Below, piece after piece: positions 36,482 to 45,228 of a stretch of DNA of 64,000 bases. A program made the position numbers and the translations under genes. The stretch's first letter is position 1, and each line of letters starts with the position of its first letter. Under the pieces are notes generated by a model, which searched no databases, had not been told where the DNA came from, and was given only the letters and a program-made list of their open reading frames with translations. Origin of the DNA: CAZFLM01 sp964519955 (GTDB taxonomy: Bacteria; Armatimonadota; Chthonomonadetes; Chthonomonadales; CAJBBX01); NCBI GenBank assembly GCA_964519955.1, contig CAZFLM010000005.1, positions 81,099 through 145,098 of the forward strand, in the 5' to 3' direction.

Positions 36482-37273
36482 CTACTCGTCGGCATCGTCC
36501 GGCTCGCTGTAGTCGTGGGCGGGCTTGGGCTCGCCACCCACCGGCGCGCCCACAACCGGCGCCCCGCCGAGGCCGACGACCACCGTGTTGCCGCCCGCCT
36601 GCGCCACATCGCGCACCGTCGCCAGTTCCCGCAGGCGCAGCAGGTGCGGGTGCTGCTCGGCGAGACGCGCGGCGTTGGCCATCGCCCGGAGCGCCGCCAC
36701 CTCCTCGCGCGCGCCGGTCAGCATCGCCGCGGCCAGACGCCGGGCCTCGACCTCCTTCATCAGTAGATCGCGCACCTTCTGCGACAGGATGACGTCCTTG
36801 AGGCCGACCGACAGCAGTTCCAGCCCGTAGGCTGCTGCCAGCGGAACCACCGTCTCACGAATCTGCGTCCCCAGCGTGCCGCGCTCCGCCAGGAGCTGGT
36901 CGACCGTCAGGGCCCCGACCGCGGTTCGCGCCGCGAGTTGCACGTCGAGGTAGAGCTGGCCGGGCGCGTCTGCGACGTTGTGGCAGGCAGCCGCCGGATC
37001 GGCCACGCGGTAGTCGGCCACCAGGTTCAGCGTCACGGTCACCTGGTCGGAGGTGAGCACCTTCTGGTTGGCGATCTGGAGGACGGCGCGGCGGGTATCC
37101 ACGACCACGATGCGCTGTCGCGAGAACGGCCAGATCCGATGCCGCCCAGGGCCCAGCACACGTTGGAAGGCGCCTGCCCGATAGAGGAGGCCCTTCTCGT
37201 AGTCGTAGATGGTCACCACGCCGCGGCTCACGTCGCGGTGGCCGGCTTGCTGGTAGAGGTAGGAGTAGTCCAC
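36482..37273 (-). CDS. SPFH/Band 7 domain protein (slipin-like)
   Basis: About 263 residues. The segment SRGVVTIYDYEKGLLYRAGAF opens an SPFH core that continues with LGPGRHRIWPF, TSDQVTVTLNLVADYRVADP and a helical QLLAERGTLGTQIRETVVPLA region, ending in an Ala/Gln-rich tail with VVVGLGGAP. It has no clear transmembrane anchor. The start is taken as the GTG at 37273 because GGGAGG lies upstream. SPFH proteins oligomerise on membranes and scaffold proteases or envelope stress functions. Nearby genes give no obvious partner. Confidence 0.8.
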   Translation of the reverse strand: MDYSYLYQQAGHRDVSRGVVTIYDYEKGLLYRAGAFQRVLGPGRHRIWPFSRQRIVVVDTRRAVLQIANQKVLTSDQVTVTLNLVADYRVADPAAACHNVADAPGQLYLDVQLAARTAVGALTVDQLLAERGTLGTQIRETVVPLAAAYGLELLSVGLKDVILSQKVRDLLMKEVEARRLAAAMLTGAREEVAALRAMANAARLAEQHPHLLRLRELATVRDVAQAGGNTVVVGLGGAPVVGAPVGGEPKPAHDYSEPDDADE

Positions 37274-37543
37274 GGTTCGCGCCTCCCCGACGGCGAGGTG
37301 CCCCGTAGGTCTCCCGGCGACCGGCTCGCCGGACGCACGCGGGGACCGTCGCAACGCGGCGGCCCGCAAGGCGGCGTCCGGACTGGTTGAGCCGGCCCCC
37401 CGGGAGACCTGCGGCGCTGGGTAGGGTTAGGAGCCCCATCGAGATGTGCCGCCAATCGCGGGACGCGCCTGGCGCCGCAGGCGTGCACATGGCGCTATTG
37501 TAGCGGGTTGCCGAGGATTGTCAAGAGCGCGATGCGCCTCCCA

Positions 37544-38335
37544 TCACACCTCGCCGTTCGCACGCCACAGGTCGAGCGTGATGCCGACCAGAAGCTCCTC
37601 GGCGCGGGCAGCATCCGGCTCGTCCGGCAGCGGGGAGCGCTCATGCGCCAGGCGCGCCGCCTCGAAGAGCCGCTCCCCTTCGGCCTTCACCTCGTCCAGC
37701 GACCACTCCCCGCGCTTGATGGCGCGTATCTCCTCGGCGTCGGCGTCGCGGTACACCTTCAGCGCGCCGGTATCGAGCAGCTCCGTGCCCATACGCAGGA
37801 GCCGGATCGCGTGCGCGGCGCTCTTCGTGTCGTAACCGTAGCGCTCGACGAGGGCCTTGCGCTTGGCGCCCATGTAGCCCCGGAACTCGCGCGGCGCCAT
37901 GTTCTGGAGCTGCGCCGACGCATAGCCGACGAACGCCGGATAGGCGCGCTTGCTGGTGAACAGGTCGCGGCTGGCGGCGAGGCGCTCGAACAGCGGGTGG
38001 CGGTGCAGGTAGTGCTCGGGACGAAGCCAGAGCAGCCCCACCACGTTCGGGTTCGACTTCAGCAGGAGCCCGACGAACTTGGCGAGCGAGTAGCAGACGA
38101 CATCCAGCTCCTCGTGCTGCCACACCCAGTGCTGCCAGGGCTTCAGCCCGACGGCCCTGGCGGGAGGCGGTACGACGACGCCCATGATGTCGATGTCGTC
38201 GATGCTGTCCGGGTCGTCCTTCGGCACGTAGGTGTTGTGCGACGTGCTGCCCATGAGCGCGGCGCACAGCAGGTGCCGCTCCAGGTCGAAGCCGCCCGCA
38301 AAGGCGGCGATGCGTGGATCGAGCGTCTGCGTCAT
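37544..38335 (-). CDS. Predicted nucleotidyltransferase (RlaP/DUF2204-like)
   Basis: A 263-residue protein with a nucleotidyltransferase core: MGSTSHNTYVP (Gly29-Ser30) and DDIDIMGVV (Asp47-X-Asp49). The rest is helical (LRMGTELLDTGALKVYRDADAEEIRAIK). This matches the PF10127 type of stand-alone nucleotidyltransferases thought to modify RNA ligase partners or other molecules. The ATG at 38335 follows GGAG; 38347 is a second in-frame start. It is divergent from the CHAT gene, and the interval upstream is long (about 360 bases). Confidence 0.82.
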   Translation of the reverse strand: MTQTLDPRIAAFAGGFDLERHLLCAALMGSTSHNTYVPKDDPDSIDDIDIMGVVVPPPARAVGLKPWQHWVWQHEELDVVCYSLAKFVGLLLKSNPNVVGLLWLRPEHYLHRHPLFERLAASRDLFTSKRAYPAFVGYASAQLQNMAPREFRGYMGAKRKALVERYGYDTKSAAHAIRLLRMGTELLDTGALKVYRDADAEEIRAIKRGEWSLDEVKAEGERLFEAARLAHERSPLPDEPDAARAEELLVGITLDLWRANGEV

Positions 38336-38696
38336 CGATTGCTCCATGTGTCGCCGAGGTCCGGGGCGCGGGAGGACTCCGCCCCCCTTACGGCCAATAC
38401 CGCTGCTGTCCCTTGTACCGCGCTGGCACCAGATGGGACATGAGGGCTTCCCCCCGACTGCAGTGTCGTGTTAGTATGCCATTCCGCCGCCGCTCGGGCT
38501 GTGTCGCACTCGTCCGCTGGCCCGCGATGGGCGAGGACCCGGCCAGACCTTGGCAGGCACCTGGGGGCAACCTGCCGCATGTCATTGGGGCACGATCGGG
38601 GATGCCGCGCGGTTTGGTGACGTCGGGTCGGTGGGCGTGCCTCATCGATGGATGCCCCGAAACAGCACAGGCGCCATGTGCGGAGCACAGACAGCC
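38336..38696. promoter_or_regulatory. Intergenic region ahead of the CHAT gene
   Basis: About 360 bases with no convincing gene. An extended -10 element (TG-T-TAGTAT at 38469-38477) with no matching -35 is the only promoter-like signal on the plus strand. An ORF at 38476 begins inside it, so it is unlikely to be real. Confidence 0.35.
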
Positions 38697-40439
38697 ATGT
38701 CCACAACTAGCGTCGCCACAGAGCCGACTGATGCACTCCGTGTCCTAGTGGAGTCCATCGCCGACGGAACCACCGATGAAGCCGTCGTCGCCACCAGCAT
38801 GCACGCCTTCGTCACCAGCCTGATCGCCGAACCGGCCAAGGCGCAGACGTATCTGGGCGCACTGATGGCACATGCGGATTCCGCGGGAACACCCTCCGAC
38901 ACCCAGGTTCTCGAGCGCGCGGTGGCAACGCGCCTTGGCACACTTGTGGCATACCGATCGGCCCGAGCCCCGTCTGCGCTGGTCAGCGTAGTGAGGGAAC
39001 TGCGACAGATGCTCGCCCCCGACCAGCGCACAGCCCGTTTGCGAGACAGCATCGCCGTCCTGGACGACGTGCGGAGCGGCTTCACCGATGAAGAAGCGCG
39101 GCTCAAGTGGCAGGAGAACATGATCTGGCCGTTCTCGGTTGCGATCCGACACAGTCTAGCGCGAGCTTCTGCGGCCGCGGAGCCAGAGGCCAAGGCGGAC
39201 TGGTACCGATGGGCATGGGGGCTCTCCTATGCGTGCAAGTGCCGGATCCTACGTGAGCGGTTGGGTGCCGAGATCGGAGCCCCTCCCGATCCTGAACGCG
39301 TGCTAGCAGACATGAAGGCGCTCTACCGGACGCACCCAAGGCGGCGCCCCTTGCTGATGGAGTTCTTCGCGGCCAACGACGCTGAGTTGGCGGTCTTCTT
39401 GGTTCCCCTATGGTCGGCAGGCACGTTGCGCTGCCGGGTGATCCGGTCGCAACCAGGAGCCGTTCGGGGCATGCTCGGGCTCCTCAGCGCGTCGGTTGCG
39501 AGGATCTGTGATGCCAAGCAGACGTCGTCCATCGAGGGACACCCGGACGAAGCGCGGCTGATGGATGCCATCTGCCAGTTCTCGGACCTACTTGCCGAGG
39601 TAGAGCCTGATCTGGTCGAGCTGGCACCGACAGACCTCGTGATCAGCCCACACCAGCATCTCGGTGCCATTCCCTGGTCAGCGGTCTGCAGCGCCGCAAG
39701 GAGGCCCGGCTGGCAGGTGCAGGTCTGCACGCTCCCTTCGCCTTCACTTGCCAGTGAACTGCGCATCGTAGCGGCGCGGGCGGGCGCCCACCGCATGCGC
39801 GCTTGCGTGCTCGGATATGGCCCTCCACTCGCCGATGCCGAGGCTGAGCTGGTTCATCGCGCGCTTAGGGTGGGCGGGTGGGCTGTCGCCCCTCCCATGG
39901 TTGGCCCCAGCGCGCGAGCGGATGAACTCATCCGCTGCGCCCAAGGCTGCTCGATCCTCCACGTCGCGGCCCATTGCGTGCTACACCGGGAGCCGTTCTC
40001 CCGGTCGGGTATCGAGTTGGCGGACCGTCGGCTACTGATCGGCGAGATCAGTCGCCGTCTGAGACTGGCGCCTGGAAGCCTGGTGTTCCTCAGCGGGTGC
40101 AACACGGCACACACGCTCTACACCGAGTCCGACGAGCTGCGTGCGCTCGCACGTGAGTTCATCGTGGCAGGGGCGGGTTCCGTTCTGGCGACGCTGTGGC
40201 CGACGGATGACAGTGCTGCGGTGGTGTTCTCGAGCGCCTTCTACACGAATCTCGCTCGCCAGCCAAGGAACGTGCGAAGCGCGTTCGCCTCGGCCATGAA
40301 CGCGGCACGCAACCGATGGCCGCAGAGCCCATACAGATGGGCTCCGTTCACACTCCTGCTCGGAACGGATGCCCTGGTACCAACCAATGGAGGAGGACAC
40401 AGTTGCAGACAGCATCCGACGCCCTCGCGGCCTGGTTAG
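38697..40439 (+). CDS. CHAT-domain caspase-like protease
   Basis: A 580-residue protein. The last 260 residues form a CHAT domain with HLGAIPWSAVC (321 on), the catalytic His426 in LHVAAHC and the catalytic Cys468 in LSGCNTA. CHAT proteases are caspase-like and act in several bacterial defence and cell-death systems. The N-terminal 300 residues are helical and unlike known CHAT partners. ATG at 38697 is used; ATG at 38676 is possible, adding seven residues. A winged-helix gene overlaps its 3' end by 37 bases, which implies coupled translation. No TIR, NTPase or gasdermin gene is adjacent. Confidence 0.88.
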   Translation: MSTTSVATEPTDALRVLVESIADGTTDEAVVATSMHAFVTSLIAEPAKAQTYLGALMAHADSAGTPSDTQVLERAVATRLGTLVAYRSARAPSALVSVVRELRQMLAPDQRTARLRDSIAVLDDVRSGFTDEEARLKWQENMIWPFSVAIRHSLARASAAAEPEAKADWYRWAWGLSYACKCRILRERLGAEIGAPPDPERVLADMKALYRTHPRRRPLLMEFFAANDAELAVFLVPLWSAGTLRCRVIRSQPGAVRGMLGLLSASVARICDAKQTSSIEGHPDEARLMDAICQFSDLLAEVEPDLVELAPTDLVISPHQHLGAIPWSAVCSAARRPGWQVQVCTLPSPSLASELRIVAARAGAHRMRACVLGYGPPLADAEAELVHRALRVGGWAVAPPMVGPSARADELIRCAQGCSILHVAAHCVLHREPFSRSGIELADRRLLIGEISRRLRLAPGSLVFLSGCNTAHTLYTESDELRALAREFIVAGAGSVLATLWPTDDSAAVVFSSAFYTNLARQPRNVRSAFASAMNAARNRWPQSPYRWAPFTLLLGTDALVPTNGGGHSCRQHPTPSRPG

Positions 40440-40969
40440 CATCGCGCTGGCCGAGTTGCTTGGGGGCAGATGGGTCGGCCCCCGAGCTAGCCAGACAGAT
40501 AGTGCTTGAGCTTGTCAGCACCGGCGACGTCGAGGTGGCGAGCGAAGATGGCGGCACAGTGGACCGCGGCATTTCAGCGAGCCTGGTGGATCAATCGCGT
40601 GCGTGGCATATCCGGGTGCGGCCGACGGTGGCCTCTCTGGCAGGGATCGCGGCCGCGGTCTGTGCCACGGCATCAGCCGAAGGGGCCTGGGCCGCGTCGT
40701 CAGGGTACCTCTGGATGCTCAGCGCACTTCTCGCGACCGACTGCGTGCAGGTCCACAAACTGACCGAAGCCCACGGCCGCATCTTCGCCGAGCTGTGTAG
40801 GGTTCGGAGGCCACCATCAGTCTCATCGTTGGCCAAGAGGCTGCACCTACACGCAAGTGACCCGGCGTATCTTCTCGATCTGGCCAAGCTGGCAGAGTGG
40901 GGAGTGATCAAGCAAGATGGAGGCAAGATCACGCTGTGCGAGAGACGGCTACACCCCATTCCGCTCTGA
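40403..40969 (+). CDS. Winged-helix protein coupled to the CHAT protease
   Basis: A 188-residue protein starting at TTG 40403, preceded by GGAGGAGG. Its first 37 bases overlap the CHAT gene in another frame. The middle (about residues 75-115) is a hydrophobic helical stretch (AGIAAAVCATASAEGAWAAS), perhaps a membrane segment or buried core. The C-terminus (about 125-180) has a winged-helix arrangement: PSVSSLAKRLHLHASDPAYL, LAEWGVIKQDGGKITL. It could sense, recruit or serve as substrate for the CHAT protease. No known defence family is recognised. Confidence 0.7.
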   Translation: MQTASDALAAWLASRWPSCLGADGSAPELARQIVLELVSTGDVEVASEDGGTVDRGISASLVDQSRAWHIRVRPTVASLAGIAAAVCATASAEGAWAASSGYLWMLSALLATDCVQVHKLTEAHGRIFAELCRVRRPPSVSSLAKRLHLHASDPAYLLDLAKLAEWGVIKQDGGKITLCERRLHPIPL

Positions 40970-41031
40970 GTCCGGAACGAGACGGTTCTCAGATCGCGCC
41001 ATGCGCTGCCGGACCTACCAGGAGGGCCCGC

Positions 41032-41853
41032 ATGCAGACCGCACTGATGCTGTTGTCGGCGATCGTCCCCATGCTCGCGGCAGCGGCCGCCGATAGGGCC
41101 CCGCTCCCGCGCCTGCGCTACTCCATCGCGGTCATCGGCCACCGAGGCGGCGCGGCCATCGGCCCCGAGAACACGCTCGCCGAATACCGCCACGCCATCA
41201 AGCTGAAGGCTGACTACGTCGAGATCGACGTGCAGACCACCAAGGACGGCGCCCTCGTCATCATGCACGACCATACGGTCGACCGCATGACCAACGGACA
41301 CGGCACGATACGGGACCTCACCTTCGCCGAGGTGCGCGCCCTGACCGTGAAGAACGAGTTCGGCAAGGGCTTCGAGAACCAGAAGGTGCCCACGCTGGAC
41401 GAGGTGTTGGCGCTTTGCAGGGGCAAGGTGAACATCTACCTCGACCACAAGGACGCCGACACGGCTCAGGTGCTCGCGGCGCTCCGCAAGCACGGCATGG
41501 AGAAGCACGTCCTCGTCTACCGCAGCCCGGACGGCGTCAAGGAGTGGAAGCGCCTCGCCCCGCACATCCCCGTGATGCCCAGCCTGCCCAAGGCGCTCCG
41601 CAAGCCCGGCGGCGTGAAGGAGTTCGAGGCCGACTGCCCTACGGAGGCACTCGACGGTCACCTCCGAGAATGGACCAAGGAGCTGGTCGACGAGGCCCAC
41701 ACCTGCGGGGTCAAGGTCTACGTCGACATCATGGACGAGACGGACAACCCCGCGGGCTACGCGGAGGCCATCGAGATGGGCGTCGACGGCATCCAGACCG
41801 ACTACCCCGACCGCCTCATCGCGTTCCTGCGCGAGCGGGAGCAAGCGAAGTAG
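41032..41853 (+). CDS. Secreted glycerophosphodiester phosphodiesterase
   Basis: A 273-residue protein with a signal peptide (MLLSAIVPMLAAAAADRAP) and the GDPD TIM barrel. It has VIGHRGGAAIGPENTLAEY (catalytic His and metal Glu) and EIDVQTTKDGALVIMHDHTV (second metal Glu/Asp and His), and closes with DGIQTDYPDRL. It hydrolyses glycerophosphodiesters to glycerol-3-phosphate and an alcohol in the periplasm. ATG at 41032 follows an AGGAGG ribosome site. It is 62 bases after the CHAT partner gene, in the same direction. Confidence 0.93.
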   Translation: MQTALMLLSAIVPMLAAAAADRAPLPRLRYSIAVIGHRGGAAIGPENTLAEYRHAIKLKADYVEIDVQTTKDGALVIMHDHTVDRMTNGHGTIRDLTFAEVRALTVKNEFGKGFENQKVPTLDEVLALCRGKVNIYLDHKDADTAQVLAALRKHGMEKHVLVYRSPDGVKEWKRLAPHIPVMPSLPKALRKPGGVKEFEADCPTEALDGHLREWTKELVDEAHTCGVKVYVDIMDETDNPAGYAEAIEMGVDGIQTDYPDRLIAFLREREQAK

Positions 41854-41859
41854 CCCAGC

Positions 41860-43806
41860 TCACCACTCCAACAGGATCGCCTCCACCTGGCCGGCGGGCA
41901 CGGTGACGGGCAGCACGATGCCTGCCCCAGCCGTGTCCGCGCGGGCCACCACCGCCGCACCCGACGCAAGCGCCTTGGCCGAGCGCGGCAGCCCCGTGCG
42001 CCCCGCGGTCAGCCTGAGTTCGAGCGAGCGCTCCGCCCCCGCGCGGTTCAGCACGGTCACGAGCGCGCGCTTGCCGTCCGTCCACCAGTGCGCCTCGGCA
42101 TCGCCATCCACGCTCAGCCCCACGTCGTCCATGAACCGCAGCGAGCGGAACAGGTCCTTCGCAGCGGCGTAGATGCGCTTCGTGCGGCCGATGTCGCGTG
42201 GCGGCCAGTACGGCACACCGCCGAGCAGCGGGTCGCCGAATAGCAGGTGCGTCGGGTGCGTGTAGGCGTACATCTGCGGGAAGGCAACCGAGCCGGGGAT
42301 CGACTGCCAGAAGCCGCCCTGGGCCATGTCGACGTAGCACCCCGAGCCCTCCCACGCGCCCTCGTTCCACAGCCAGAAGCGGGGGTTCACCGCGCGGCAG
42401 GCCGAACGCATCTCGCGCAGCATCCGGGGGTAGCCCTCGCCCCACGCGGTCGCCGGCGTGCTATGGCCGTGCTCCGGGTTGAAGCACAGCAGCGAGGGCG
42501 CCGCGCCGATCTGGTCGAGCTGCACCCCGTCGCCGTGGTACTCCGCCGCGATGCGCATCGCCTCGCCGATCATGTGCTTCCGGAAGCCCTCCGTAGCGGG
42601 GCACATCACCGTGAAGTCCTGGTCGCCGTAGTGCTCGCGGTAGCGCTCGCCTGTCTTCAGCACCTCCCAGTCGGGGTGCGCCTTCAGCGAGTCGCTGTTG
42701 TAGTTGGCCAGCCGCGCGTTCAGGTAGAAGGACGCGATCAGCCCCTGCGCGTGCATGCCGTCGACCAGCGCGTGCATCCCCGCCGAGCCGCCCATCGCCT
42801 CCGACGGCAGGTGGTCCGGGTAGGTCGTGTCGTGCCCCTGGCCGAACCAGCCGATAAGCTGCGTCCCGTCGAAGCCGCGCTGCTTCAGCTCCAGCGCCTG
42901 CTTCAGCGCCGCGTCGTAGGTGCCGACCTCCTGGCGCTTGAGCACGTCGCGCAGGTTCGGGTCGTCGACGGGGCGCGAGCGGACGACGGTGCCGCCCATC
43001 ACCGGCATCGCCAGGATCTGCGGCGACGTCTGCGGCTTCGGCGCCCAGCCGTCGAACCACTCGCGATAGCGGTCGGCCGCGTCGTGCCAGCCGCGCGGCA
43101 GCACCTGCCACACCACCGCCGGCGAGCGCCACGTCTTGCCGTGCATGAGGAAGGGGAACTGCACGGGGCTCAGCTCGCGGTCCGGCCCACCGAAGTGGAA
43201 CCCCTTATAGCCCATCGCCGGGTCGAGCACCATGAGCGCGAGGCCCGCGGCGCCGGAGGCCGGCTTGCCCGCATACGCCACGTACTGCATCGACGCGGGC
43301 ACCGGGTAATCGATGGAGTGGACGGAGTCCGCGACCTTCGGCCAGGGATCCGCCATCTTCTGCCCGGGGCGGTCCGGCAGGTAGAGCGCGTCGTCCGGGA
43401 GGGTCGCGATGCCCCGCAGCATCGGCGCGGTGACCGCCACCACGGTGCCCGGCGCGTCGCTGCGCACCTCGACCGCCCAGCGGATCTCGCGGCGGCGCGT
43501 GTCGACGGTGGGCGTGAGGGTCATGCGCACCGGCAGCCCCCCGAAGGAGGGAACGGTGATCCTGCCGGATCGGCGGTCGACCTCCGTGCGGTCCGGCTGC
43601 AGCTCGCGCCAGGAGCGGCACTTCCACATGTCCGGCTCTTCGGTGTAGTGGATGGTGGCGATCGGCTTGCCGGCGCTCTCCGCCAGCACCTGCCCCTCGC
43701 CCCACATCACCGCACACCGGCCCGGCTCCGCCACCAGCCGCACCTGCCCCGCCGCGCCGCCAGCCGCCACCGCCCACACCGCCACCATCATCGCCCACCG
43801 CACCAT
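41860..43806 (-). CDS. Secreted DUF6259-type glycosidase-like protein
   Basis: A 648-residue protein with a signal peptide (about 1-19: MVRWAMMVAVWAVAAGGAAG), a beta-rich N-terminal domain and a TIM barrel. In the barrel GVQLDQIGAAPSLLCFN carries a probable nucleophile Asp, and later LWNEGAWEG and YAYTHPTHLLF are conserved-looking. It fits the DUF6259 (GH36/GH31-like) family of secreted glycosidases; the substrate is unknown. The ATG at 43806 follows GGGAGGAG, giving a better leader than the longer reading. Confidence 0.75.
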   Translation of the reverse strand: MVRWAMMVAVWAVAAGGAAGQVRLVAEPGRCAVMWGEGQVLAESAGKPIATIHYTEEPDMWKCRSWRELQPDRTEVDRRSGRITVPSFGGLPVRMTLTPTVDTRRREIRWAVEVRSDAPGTVVAVTAPMLRGIATLPDDALYLPDRPGQKMADPWPKVADSVHSIDYPVPASMQYVAYAGKPASGAAGLALMVLDPAMGYKGFHFGGPDRELSPVQFPFLMHGKTWRSPAVVWQVLPRGWHDAADRYREWFDGWAPKPQTSPQILAMPVMGGTVVRSRPVDDPNLRDVLKRQEVGTYDAALKQALELKQRGFDGTQLIGWFGQGHDTTYPDHLPSEAMGGSAGMHALVDGMHAQGLIASFYLNARLANYNSDSLKAHPDWEVLKTGERYREHYGDQDFTVMCPATEGFRKHMIGEAMRIAAEYHGDGVQLDQIGAAPSLLCFNPEHGHSTPATAWGEGYPRMLREMRSACRAVNPRFWLWNEGAWEGSGCYVDMAQGGFWQSIPGSVAFPQMYAYTHPTHLLFGDPLLGGVPYWPPRDIGRTKRIYAAAKDLFRSLRFMDDVGLSVDGDAEAHWWTDGKRALVTVLNRAGAERSLELRLTAGRTGLPRSAKALASGAAVVARADTAGAGIVLPVTVPAGQVEAILLEW

Positions 43807-44142
43807 AGTCCACGCTCCTCCCGCCTGCCAGTTCACCACGCCGGGGGCGCATGTCCTGCCCGCGGCCGTGGCGCAGCAGGAAGTGCGGGCGCCGGGCGCG
43901 AAGGGGAACGTGACGCCATTGCCGGGATCTGCGGTCGGGCCGCGCGTGGGTCAGGCGCTCGGCACGCGGACTAGCACGGGCACCGTGGGCGTGCAGCGAG
44001 GTCCACACGGACGATGAGGGGAAGTGCTAACCATCGTGGCGACGGCCGACGGCCTCACGATGAGTGCTGCGCAGACGATGACGGCTGATGCGGCGCGTTC
44101 GACCCGTGTTCCTGTATACTGCGCTATGGAGGAGCCCTTGCC
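43807..44142. promoter_or_regulatory. Divergent intergenic region
   Basis: About 336 bases between the DUF6259 gene and the DUF433 gene. The only clear signal is a TATACT (44115-44120) suited to a -10 for the DUF433 gene, about seven bases upstream of the leader that contains its GGAGGAG ribosome site. No matching -35 was found. Confidence 0.45.
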
Positions 44143-44436
44143 ATGTCTGCCACCTTGGACAACCTGATCGCCACCGAACCCGGCCTGCGCGGTGGGCAGC
44201 CGTGCATCGCGGGCACACGCCTGGCCGTGAGCGACATCGCCATCCTCTACACTCGCTTCGGCCTGACCGCGGAGGAGATCGGCGGCAAGCACGGTGTCGA
44301 GCCCGGCGCCGTGCATGCCGCGCTGGCCTACTACTACGCCCACCGGGACGCCATCGAGGCGAGGATCGCCGACGACACCAGATACGCGGATGACTTGCGG
44401 CGCAGCAACAAGAGCGTGCTCCCCCAACCTACCTGA
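44143..44436 (+). CDS. DUF433-family antitoxin-like protein
   Basis: A 97-residue protein opening with DNLIATEPGLRGGQPCIAGT, RLAVSDIAILYTRFGLTAEEI and ALAYYYAHRDAIEARI, which is the DUF433 pattern (VapB-like antitoxin with a helix-turn-helix-like core). ATG follows GGAGGAG. A classical partner toxin (PIN/DUF5615) is expected downstream, but the next gene is convergent and overlaps its end by 8 bases, so this is an orphan antitoxin. Confidence 0.85.
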   Translation: MSATLDNLIATEPGLRGGQPCIAGTRLAVSDIAILYTRFGLTAEEIGGKHGVEPGAVHAALAYYYAHRDAIEARIADDTRYADDLRRSNKSVLPQPT

Positions 44437-45019
44437 CGACAGCGGTGTCGACCAGCCGGCGGAACTCCGCCTCCAGGGCGGTCCTCGGCTGCTTCGCGGC
44501 GGAGGGCGGCAGCTTCACCGAAAGCGCCAGGATGTTCCCGTTGGTGTGCTTCAGGATGACGTGTTGCTGGATCGGCCGCTTCTGCTCGTCCAGCATGGTC
44601 CAGGAGCACGTCTCGAAGCCCTGCTTCGACTTCCCCAGCTTGTAGGGCGTCGCCGTCATCTTCCCCTTGCCCGGCGCGTAGCGGGTGATGAAGTACAGCG
44701 ACGTGTTGTACAACTGGTCCCACGACTGCTTGCCGAGACCCGGGCCCGTCATCGAGGACATGGAGCCGACCACCGCGCCCTCGGGGCCCTTGGCCGGAAC
44801 GATCTCGCGCTGGCCGAACGGAGTCTCCTCGCCCACCTCCCAACCGGCGGGCACCTCGATGGTGTAGTTCTTGGTCTCTACCTTGCGGTGCTTCGCGGGC
44901 GCCGTCTTCGGATCCATGGTGCAGGTCCCCTGCTGCGCCGCCGCGCTGACCGCCACGCCGGCAGCCGCCAAACACGCAAGACCCAGAAGGGTCGACTTCG
45001 TTGCGATCCCCATTGCCAT
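44429..45019 (-). CDS. Secreted hypothetical protein
   Basis: A 196-residue protein with a signal peptide (STLLGLACLAAAGVAVSAAA) and one globular beta-rich domain (YTIEVPAGWEVGEE, YFITRYAPGKGKMTATPYKLGKS, CSWTMLDEQKRP). Two cysteines could form a disulphide. It has the flavour of PsbP/MOG1-like periplasmic proteins of unknown function. ATG at 45019 or 45013. It is convergent with the DUF433 gene. Confidence 0.7.
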   Translation of the reverse strand: MAMGIATKSTLLGLACLAAAGVAVSAAAQQGTCTMDPKTAPAKHRKVETKNYTIEVPAGWEVGEETPFGQREIVPAKGPEGAVVGSMSSMTGPGLGKQSWDQLYNTSLYFITRYAPGKGKMTATPYKLGKSKQGFETCSWTMLDEQKRPIQQHVILKHTNGNILALSVKLPPSAAKQPRTALEAEFRRLVDTAVVR

Positions 45020-45055
45020 CCCTCTCCCTTGGCGCAGTCCTTGTAGCCAGACTAA

Positions 45056-45075
45056 ATATCAGTGTACAGTGATAT
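45056..45075. promoter_or_regulatory. Palindrome in the divergent promoter region
   Basis: ATATCAGTGTACAGTGATAT is a near-perfect 20-bp inverted repeat in an AT-rich island between the secreted hypothetical gene and the Gfo/Idh/MocA gene. It could bind a dimeric regulator. Confidence 0.5.
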
Positions 45076-45228
45076 GTACTGCCGGACGAGCGCCTGCGTT
45101 CCCGCCGCCCTGGCAGTCCAGTCTGACTAGCCGGGGCGTGCGCAGCCGCCGCTCGCCGGAGGAACCTGCCACGCCTGCGCGGAACATGCTATGGCTCTCT
45201 GCAGCACACGCACCACCGGGAGGACCCA

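Noticed and set aside
38476..38748. ORF beginning at ATG 38476 upstream of the CHAT gene
   Set aside because: The ATG lies inside the possible -10 element, the frame differs from the CHAT gene, and it has no ribosome site or recognisable domain.
44143..44436. Search for a toxin partner of the DUF433 protein
   Set aside because: The next gene is convergent and encodes a secreted protein, and the upstream gene is divergent, so no adjacent PIN or DUF5615 toxin exists in the window.
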